Source of the DNA: a virus
DNA length: 54,856 nucleotides
Virus record (IMG/VR): IMGVR_UViG_3300042565_002302
Coordinates: 1-54,856 of that record
Strand: one strand, 5' to 3'
The notes below the pieces were generated by a model, which worked only from the letters and a program-made list of their open reading frames with translations, was not told the origin of the DNA and did not search any database. Shown here piece by piece: positions 49,701 to 54,856 of this stretch. The first letter of the stretch is position 1. Each line of letters opens with the position of its first letter. The position numbers and the translations under genes are program-made.

Positions 49701-50438
49701 AGTAATAACTCTATATTCTAAATTACTTCCGTTAGAACTAGATTCTTCAATCTCCATTTTTATTGTTTCACCAACATTCAATGTAACACCACTTGTAACT
49801 ATATTATTTGATGTCGGTAAAGTAGATAATGGACTAATGTTACCACTAAAAATTACTTGTGAGAAAACTGTTTCAGGTGTAGTTGCATCATTTTTTATAA
49901 AATTAATTTTTACTACAAAATCTTCGGCAGATGCACTAATATTCTTTAAATTAATCCTTGTTGTTGACCCAAAAGAATAAGTAGTTAACTCTTGAGCTGT
50001 ATAACGATAATTTAAAATATCATATCCACTCGGATTAGAATCTTTTACTATAGTATTAAACGGTATTACCTGATTAGTACTTAATCCAACAAATGCGGTA
50101 TTAGTGAAAATCCCAACATTAAAATTTCTATTATCATTAGGGTTATTTATTTCTTGTTTGTTTATATAATAATTAGTGTTAAACTCCTTATAATAGTCAT
50201 TTATAAATGGATTGTTTATACCATTACTATAATACATTCCACTAACCCTCAAATAAGTTCTAAATAAATTAGAATCACGCCTTTCAAATGTGAATTGTTC
50301 ATTTGAATTAATAGTGTAGTTATATAAACCCTCAATTGAATTTTTTTCTTTACTTTGAAGGTTTATTCTTAACTGGTTATCTCTATCCGGAGCCCCAATA
50401 TATTTTCTATTGGGTATTAATATTTTTTTATTTTCCAT
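46788..50438 (-). CDS. Very large structural protein (baseplate or fibre)
   Basis: 1216 residues, the largest of the tail block. MENKKILIPNRKYIGAPDRD is followed by beta-rich, Asn/Ser/Thr/Tyr-rich sequence without membrane segments or obvious enzymatic motifs. The C-terminus (RHYVYNDIILPFRSRYWNPT) is aromatic. Composition and position suggest a host-contact or baseplate-periphery protein. It lies 3 nt downstream of the 885-residue gene. Confidence 0.6.
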   Translation of the reverse strand: MENKKILIPNRKYIGAPDRDNQLRINLQSKEKNSIEGLYNYTINSNEQFTFERRDSNLFRTYLRVSGMYYSNGINNPFINDYYKEFNTNYYINKQEINNPNDNRNFNVGIFTNTAFVGLSTNQVIPFNTIVKDSNPSGYDILNYRYTAQELTTYSFGSTTRINLKNISASAEDFVVKINFIKNDATTPETVFSQVIFSGNISPLSTLPTSNNIVTSGVTLNVGETIKMEIEESSSNGSNLEYRVITVSGLKLFANSFYGNAQGLNSFDSYLSNIDFLYDPIKVVGNTNVVDNDPNNNQYTAKSLIFSITAPYDDIIVNNISPLTTIGSERLVELIDYWYLPTDIKRDGSYDVDNYTNSPGNPIIVSASTGWINIGAFLSGTTEANFTQSNVLRTNLSTFRGSMSVKIPKYKTYSFFVTIKNGNTMTSSELLKTSYGYDSVAGFMGLPETMALGDSLNIRAYQQYCWLNIWPDSYELSATTVSGNGLLTPNVSYRDYYGWSNNFISSPSSNNPYIFTPNTIISAYTNTYAFKGIVNYKIVQKEPYQYRTQKLLSYDDYYDSVVLSKQHLEYVNENIVNWDMYSMYSYDRENNINLNIIESGITNTFKVSDGIPAKYNSTLTSFEISASTNNVFNSYFNHNLSVGDYISVKTVSGTTIKDIGVFPIVSVGSNNNGNTSKLFTVKLSGFTGQYIQFKRFINPTDIGSLSQYYIRKYKVIENSDNYTLTTPLSKNGFGNNNYFLTNKGEVDLSNLLDENGNPVTEISFFFKKKNTLITTNHTITKKKNSFYDEFYGGRNGFISDELLVNNVNFFITGTSLHNTPQYGLGLMTSGLTNTYRDGSLTNNDIFLSDDVSVFKCLDDLNIGEHIQFTDFETISLGLSSLTESIIYRKGDDFNYDKDRLFSLFSQYTKKPIGNNYPNNIISFMGVKPLLSNVFGSKVAKSYILPNYSMIYIDNNLSNFPIGSSVLFRTGATDSLITANIVNYEQGGLYATIDNATFSNTPIDSAVPLETLQYYGNDYKVKKSDLLFEHFVVYYLDTDETKISISDNINIGDTIFGDIVEYNERELSTYVLQIPSYLFKLKDKYGYSGSTLFSATTSTYTKTDLLHPIKLKYFTNTIYSSPNIEDKESWAVFNDVNNLWEWRELIPNGEIDDSDNGTNFPFLNGRHYVYNDIILPFRSRYWNPTNGNIKSLSYNPNYNFSSGGLGTLQSINDIDIC

Positions 50439-50441
50439 TTA

Positions 50442-53099
50442 TTAATTTATTTCGTTATATATGAAGTCCCTTAACTTCCAGAATTGATTACAAAAGAAAT
50501 AATAATTTGTTACGTTATTATCATAAGGATTACGTTTTTGAGAATGTTCAACAATATCAAATATCTCATCAGTTATAGGATATAACATTAAATCCATTTC
50601 ACTTAATTTAGGTGCGTTAACACCACCATTATTAGTATCAAAAATATCCTTGAGTGTTTCAATCGCATAAAATGTATTATCGTATTTATTCGCTTCAAAT
50701 GTAGGTAGATACATATTACCAACAATCAATGGAAATACATTTCCTGTAGGTACTTTATAAAACTTTATTGATACATTATCTAAACGACAATTCATTCTAT
50801 AAGAAAGAAATGATGTTTGTATCCTGAAGTACACAATATCATCATCACGTAAATCGTAATTTTGATCTATCGTAAATGTTACTCCCAAATATTTCCATTG
50901 TGAACCAACCCCAACAGAATTAGAAAATTTATCCAACACTATATTCACACCATTACGATACAACATTATTGAAAGTGTATGTACAGAGTTAGTACCTTTT
51001 CCCAATAACTTAAAATCAATTCTACCTTTAATTTTAAAAGTACCAGCATTTCCATTATTAACTTTAAAGTAACTATTTGTAGTCCCACCAAAACCCCAAC
51101 TACCAATATTATTATTATTAAAATAATCCACAAAATCAAAACCCGTATTATTACTTCCAACTCTACCTATTGTGCCGTTAGGGTATAATCCAGTATCTAA
51201 ATCACCTGTTTTTTGAAATGCTATATCATACCCATACGGACCATCATCATCTAATGGTAGCACATTCGGTCCTAATTTACTATTAGGTGAATTTATAAGA
51301 ATAGTACTAATAAAAGAAACTAATTCTATATCACCACTTAAAGGTTTTGTTGAGTATAAATTAGGTAATGGTGAATACATACTTTTTAATAAAATATCAC
51401 TGTATTTTAAATCATTTTCAATATTTAACGCAGAATTATAACCACCATTATTTTCAATATTTAACGCAGAATAATAACCATACTTTGTCCATTGACTTGC
51501 TATCGTATATATATTACTACGTCTATTCTCATAATCCCAATTTAACTCCGCACCATTCCTATATCTAGTACCAACATCTTCATTAGGGTATGGATAATAT
51601 GTAGGATCTATCGAATTATAATAACCATTAGGAAACGGTGAGTGAGGATAGTATTGTGCATTATATTTAATGTCATATTTAGTAACCGTAGTTAATCCTG
51701 TAGATCCATCCAATCCAATTTGTTCGACTAAATCAGCACTATTATTTAAATTAAATCCAATTGCCGATGCTCTAGTGTATGTTCTACCGTCATTCAAATT
51801 AACACTAACTTGATCATTGGTATAAATCATTAAACAATAAGGTGTTTTAGTACAAATTCCAGTTGGGTTACTAGTAAAATCATCATTTGTTTTATACCAA
51901 TTACCTTCTTCATCTATATTATATCTATCCCACTTACAAGGGATAACAGCGTAAAATGATCCATCAAGAAATACATCAGCGGAGACATCAGGGTTATCAA
52001 CATCATAACCGTCAAGTAAAAATGAAACCTTACCACCCATATTTTGTTTTGACGTAGCTAACGCAATATTATTAATGACATACGTTGGCTCTATTGAATT
52101 AAAAACACTATAATCAGAATAGAATGAACCTATTATATAATTACAAGGTTGATATTTATAGTCTAATTTATAGTCGTATCTATTAATACCAATTTCACAA
52201 ATATCGTTATCACCAAAAAAAGATTTAACTTGTACTTGAGCACCTCTTGATATTAAAGTTCCGCTAGAATTAACACTTTTATTATCATTAGGAGTTTGTT
52301 TTTGTATTACAGACACATTATCACCTGTTTGATTTTTTACACCAGATCCACCACCAAAATTACTAAGAGTTGCACCTGTTACAATAATTGCGCTACCACC
52401 ACCTCCACCACCTTCACCACCTCCAACACTTCCAAATATATTTCCAACGTTAATGGTTTGGCCTTTAGTAGATCCTGTAACTATTTGTCCTCCATTAGCT
52501 GTTTTAGGTGATAGATTTACTTGTTGATCCGATTTAAAATCACTTTTATTTTTTTGACCCGTAGCTAATTGTTGAGCTGGTGTTGTACTTAACGAACCAG
52601 CGTCAGTGCTATCAAAGTTCATTAATAAATCACCACTACCTAATGGAACACCAACTAAAACATAATCACCGTTTTTATTGGTTGATGTTACATATTTAAA
52701 ATATTTTTTATAGACATATTCTAACGCAGAATTAGCCATAACTTCATCTTCACTTGGAAAACCACCGACAGGATAATGATTTTTATTTACCTTATATTTA
52801 GGTAGTAAAGGGTAATCTGAATTAACAATACTATTATAAATGGTACTAATTAATACGTTATTTGAATCGGTATCATCTAAAGGTATAATATAACCAATTT
52901 TAACGTTTTCCATCGGAAAATTATTACTGTCAACAACCCTACCTATAATAACACCCCAATCACTACAAGGATTAGGATAAACATCCGTTCCGTAAATACT
53001 TAAAGTTAAGACATCAAGAATATCAAAATCTTGTTCCAGATTTACTTTTAAGTATTGATTTTGATCGGGAAGTATTTTAGTTTTAATTCTATATTTCAT
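50442..53099 (-). CDS. Large structural protein with carboxypeptidase-regulatory-like start and Gly-rich hinge
   Basis: 885 residues. VIIGRVVDSNNFPMENVKIG near 50-69 and NKNGDYVLVGVP near 140-151 are the two halves of a CarboxypepD_reg-like beta-sandwich with an insertion. A Gly-rich hinge (GGGEGGGGGGSA near 226-237) separates it from a C-terminal region with repeated SALNIENNGGYNSALNIEN. It is the first gene of the minus-strand structural block and is divergent from gp25. TATTTATA is 6 nt before its start. Adhesion or baseplate role inferred. Confidence 0.65.
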   Translation of the reverse strand: MKYRIKTKILPDQNQYLKVNLEQDFDILDVLTLSIYGTDVYPNPCSDWGVIIGRVVDSNNFPMENVKIGYIIPLDDTDSNNVLISTIYNSIVNSDYPLLPKYKVNKNHYPVGGFPSEDEVMANSALEYVYKKYFKYVTSTNKNGDYVLVGVPLGSGDLLMNFDSTDAGSLSTTPAQQLATGQKNKSDFKSDQQVNLSPKTANGGQIVTGSTKGQTINVGNIFGSVGGGEGGGGGGSAIIVTGATLSNFGGGSGVKNQTGDNVSVIQKQTPNDNKSVNSSGTLISRGAQVQVKSFFGDNDICEIGINRYDYKLDYKYQPCNYIIGSFYSDYSVFNSIEPTYVINNIALATSKQNMGGKVSFLLDGYDVDNPDVSADVFLDGSFYAVIPCKWDRYNIDEEGNWYKTNDDFTSNPTGICTKTPYCLMIYTNDQVSVNLNDGRTYTRASAIGFNLNNSADLVEQIGLDGSTGLTTVTKYDIKYNAQYYPHSPFPNGYYNSIDPTYYPYPNEDVGTRYRNGAELNWDYENRRSNIYTIASQWTKYGYYSALNIENNGGYNSALNIENDLKYSDILLKSMYSPLPNLYSTKPLSGDIELVSFISTILINSPNSKLGPNVLPLDDDGPYGYDIAFQKTGDLDTGLYPNGTIGRVGSNNTGFDFVDYFNNNNIGSWGFGGTTNSYFKVNNGNAGTFKIKGRIDFKLLGKGTNSVHTLSIMLYRNGVNIVLDKFSNSVGVGSQWKYLGVTFTIDQNYDLRDDDIVYFRIQTSFLSYRMNCRLDNVSIKFYKVPTGNVFPLIVGNMYLPTFEANKYDNTFYAIETLKDIFDTNNGGVNAPKLSEMDLMLYPITDEIFDIVEHSQKRNPYDNNVTNYYFFCNQFWKLRDFIYNEIN

Positions 53100-53105
53100 T
53101 ATATA

Positions 53106-53113
53106 TATAAATA
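53106..53113 (-). promoter_or_regulatory. TATTTATA octamer before the 885-residue structural gene
   Basis: Coding-strand TATTTATA, 6 nt before the ATG at 53099, in the divergent 53-nt gap that also serves gp25. Confidence 0.45.
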
Positions 53114-53129
53114 AAAGATTTTCAAAAAA

Positions 53130-53149
53130 TATAAATAAATATATTTATT
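53130..53149 (+). promoter_or_regulatory. Candidate late-promoter region before gp25
   Basis: Holds TATAAATA at 53130-53137, identical to the T4 late -10 consensus and 15 nt before the ATG, and TATTTATT at 53142-53149, 3 nt before the ATG. Either could be the functional element, and this is where the two readings of the octamer conflict. Confidence 0.4.
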
Positions 53150-53152
53150 GTT

Positions 53153-53527
53153 ATGGCTAGTATAGGTATATTTTTTCCATTCACAGAAAGTGAAACTGAA
53201 TTTATTAAACAAACAACTACAACTAATGACGAAATACGTTCATCATTAACACATTTATTATTAACCAATAAAGGTGAAAGGTATTATAAACCAGATTTTG
53301 GAACAAATCTTAGAAACTTTATTTTTAATCCAAATGATAATACAACATATGAAGCTATGAGAGAAGAAGTAAAAACTGCTGTTAGTAGATATTTCCCACA
53401 ATTACAAATAACAGATATAATAATAAACGCAAACCCAAATAACGAAAGAAGTGTAAATCTTCAAATTAAATATATAAATAATGCTTCAATATTTGGTAAG
53501 CAAGATACAATTAATATAACAATATAA
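53153..53527 (+). CDS. Baseplate wedge protein, gp25-like
   Basis: 124 residues, the usual length. DDEIRSSLTHLLLTNKGERY-like core (TNDEIRSSLTHLLLTNKGER at 23-42) is the signature R-x-x-L-x-x-L-L-x-T-x-x-G-E-R of T4 gp25, followed by the F-G-T-N-L motif at 49-53. A member of the conserved wedge core of contractile tails. It overlaps the gp6-like gene by one base (TAATG). Confidence 0.85.
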   Translation: MASIGIFFPFTESETEFIKQTTTTNDEIRSSLTHLLLTNKGERYYKPDFGTNLRNFIFNPNDNTTYEAMREEVKTAVSRYFPQLQITDIIINANPNNERSVNLQIKYINNASIFGKQDTINITI

Positions 53528-54856
53528 TGGCAGAAAGAAAAATATCATACGCAGAACGTGAATTCACAGGTTTAAGAAATGAACTTATTGGTTATGTTCA
53601 AACTTATTATCCTGATTTAATCACTAATTTTGGTGATGCTGGTTTATTCTCAGTATTAGTGGATATAAATGCAGCCGTTGCGGATAACTTAAACTTCCAT
53701 ATCGATAGAAGTATTCAAGAAACTTATCTTCAATTCGCACAACAAACTAATTCAATCTATAACATCGCTAGAACCTATGGTTTAAAAATACCAGGAAATA
53801 GACCTTCAGTTGCCGTATGTCAATTTAGTATAAATGTCCCTGTTGATGGTGATAAAGAAGATGTTAATTATTTAGGTATACTTAAAGCAGGGACTAAAAT
53901 TAGTGGTGGCGGTCAAATATTTGAAACAATAAATGATATTGATTTTTCTTCAACAATAAACTCAAATGGTGCTCAAAATAGATTAAAATTACCTATTTTT
54001 GATACAAATAATAAAGTAGTTTCATATCAAATTATTAAAACTGAAATCGTTGTAAACGGTGAAACAAGAACACTTAGACAAATTATAAACCCATCTAATG
54101 TTAGACCATTTTTTCAAATTATTTTACCTGAAAGAAATGTTCTTTCTGTTAGTTCAATAGTTGTTCAAGATGGAACATCAATTACTACAATACCTGAAGA
54201 TTCAGTATTTTTTGATGATAATCAAAGATGGTTTGAAATGGATGCATTAGCCCAACAAAGAGTTTTTATTGAAGATCCTAACCTTCCTATTGTTGATGGG
54301 ATTAGACAAGGTAAATGGGTTAAAACAAATAAAAAATTTATTACGGAATATACACCAGAAAACTTTATGATTATCACATTTGGTGGTTCTGAAACAGATA
54401 ATGATGCAATAACTCAATTTACTTTAAATGAGTTTAATATTGATTATAATGAACTAACTAATAACCCTGTATTAGGTTTAACACCAAAAGCAAATACCAC
54501 AGTATTTGTTAAATATAGGGTAGGTGGAGGACAACAGTCAATCCTTAACCCTAACACCCTTACAAGAATTACATCATCTAATTTTTTAGTTAATGGACCT
54601 AACTCAACTATTAATACAGCTGTATCTAATTCGTTAAGTGTAACAAATGTCACCTCTTCATTGGGTGGGGCGAATCAACCAACAATAGAAGAAGCTAGAA
54701 ACTTTATAGGTTTTAATTTTGGAGCTCAAGAAAGATGTGTAACTCTTGAAGATTACGACTCACAAATATTTAAAATGCCGGGTAAGTTCGGAGCACCATC
54801 TAAAGTTAGTGTTACCAAAACAGGTAATAAGATAAATGTAAATATTCTAACTACAG
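53527..54856 (+). CDS. Baseplate wedge protein, gp6-like (3' end cut off)
   Basis: At least 443 residues; the frame is open to the window edge. SYAEREFTGLRNELIGYVQT, YYPDLITNFGDAGLFSVLVD and NFHIDRSIQETYLQFAQQ match the N-terminal core of T4 gp6/gpJ baseplate proteins. QPTIEEARNFIGFNFGAQER then CVTLEDYDSQI near 390-420 is the downstream gpJ-type motif. Together with gp25 it confirms a contractile-tail phage. A probe of the remaining 3' part needs the next window. Confidence 0.85.
   Translation, partial: MAERKISYAEREFTGLRNELIGYVQTYYPDLITNFGDAGLFSVLVDINAAVADNLNFHIDRSIQETYLQFAQQTNSIYNIARTYGLKIPGNRPSVAVCQFSINVPVDGDKEDVNYLGILKAGTKISGGGQIFETINDIDFSSTINSNGAQNRLKLPIFDTNNKVVSYQIIKTEIVVNGETRTLRQIINPSNVRPFFQIILPERNVLSVSSIVVQDGTSITTIPEDSVFFDDNQRWFEMDALAQQRVFIEDPNLPIVDGIRQGKWVKTNKKFITEYTPENFMIITFGGSETDNDAITQFTLNEFNIDYNELTNNPVLGLTPKANTTVFVKYRVGGGQQSILNPNTLTRITSSNFLVNGPNSTINTAVSNSLSVTNVTSSLGGANQPTIEEARNFIGFNFGAQERCVTLEDYDSQIFKMPGKFGAPSKVSVTKTGNKINVNILTT

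Noticed and set aside
52380-52420. Gly-rich run in the 885-residue protein as a frameshift or low-quality sequence.
   Set aside because: The frame continues intact on both sides and Gly-rich hinges are common in phage fibres.
53130-53137. TATAAATA as proof that the phage uses T4-type late promoters.
   Set aside because: Only this copy has the T4 orientation; most copies read TATTTATA on the coding strand, so a T4-type claim is not supported.
1-54856. Prophage or integrative element signatures (integrase, att sites, IS).
   Set aside because: None seen; gene content is that of a lytic-type large phage.

Overview
The window is a very AT-rich segment of a large tailed-phage genome. It has a T4-like (myovirus-type) virion and probably infects a member of the Bacteroidota. 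The phage signs are a gp25-like and a gp6-like baseplate wedge gene at the right end, a block of large tail/baseplate genes, a gp46/SbcC-like recombination ATPase, a T4-type RNA ligase, a RuvC-like resolvase, two DNA methyltransferases, an amidase endolysin and many short overlapping genes. The host signs are six promoters of the Bacteroidota form TTTG-N19/20-TAnnTTTG, a near-absence of Shine-Dalgarno sequences, a sigma factor resembling Bacteroidota primary sigma-70, and a small protein family (GAKWQAERMYSEEEV motif) common in Bacteroidota phages. Both ends cut through genes. No gene-free stretch exceeds 300 bases, and no tRNA, rRNA, CRISPR array, integrase or insertion sequence was seen.

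Layout. 1-9458 (minus): a cluster of probable virion-associated or injected proteins dominated by two MORN_2-repeat polyproteins, with a ParB-like, a cupin-like and a 'WC-motif' protein. 9521-11395 (plus): a Dam methylase and two unknown genes. 11392-16600 (minus): a second WC-motif protein, a phage bS21 ribosomal protein, two coiled-coil membrane proteins and an amidase (a probable lysis group). 16597-20323 (minus): ClpC-like unfoldase, sigma factor, Nudix. 20417-25495: small genes, a leader-bearing zinc-ribbon protein, a 49-residue tandem-repeat protein, and gp46. 25525-32808 (minus): methyltransferase, phosphoesterase, RNA ligase, CCA-type nucleotidyltransferase, P-loop kinase and small unknowns. 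32992-34580 (plus): two genes, one with an internal lipobox. 34616-37734 (minus): membrane proteins, HAD phosphatase, RuvC resolvase and a leader-bearing gene. 37736-53099 (minus): about 15 kb of tail/baseplate/fibre genes. 53153-end (plus): gp25 and gp6.

The main discovery candidate is a family of otherwise unrelated proteins sharing a short N-terminal leader (M-K-I/R-I-x-[IL]-T-x-x-Q... ending in L/I/V-x-E before S/G/E). This resembles the T4 capsid-targeting sequence cut by the prohead protease. A 1668-residue protein repeats such sites internally (L-D-E before S-E-K-K-K-L-F-I-P-R), so it reads as a polyprotein that a head protease could cut into about seven pieces. Its first piece carries a putative ADP-ribosyltransferase-like fold and a nucleotidyltransferase domain. 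Leader genes tend to be preceded by an octamer TATTTATA close to the start codon, while host-type promoters precede the sigma, Clp and small metabolic genes. This suggests an early/late division in which the leader proteins are made late, packaged in the head and possibly injected. These functional statements are inferences from sequence patterns read by eye; no database search was possible.
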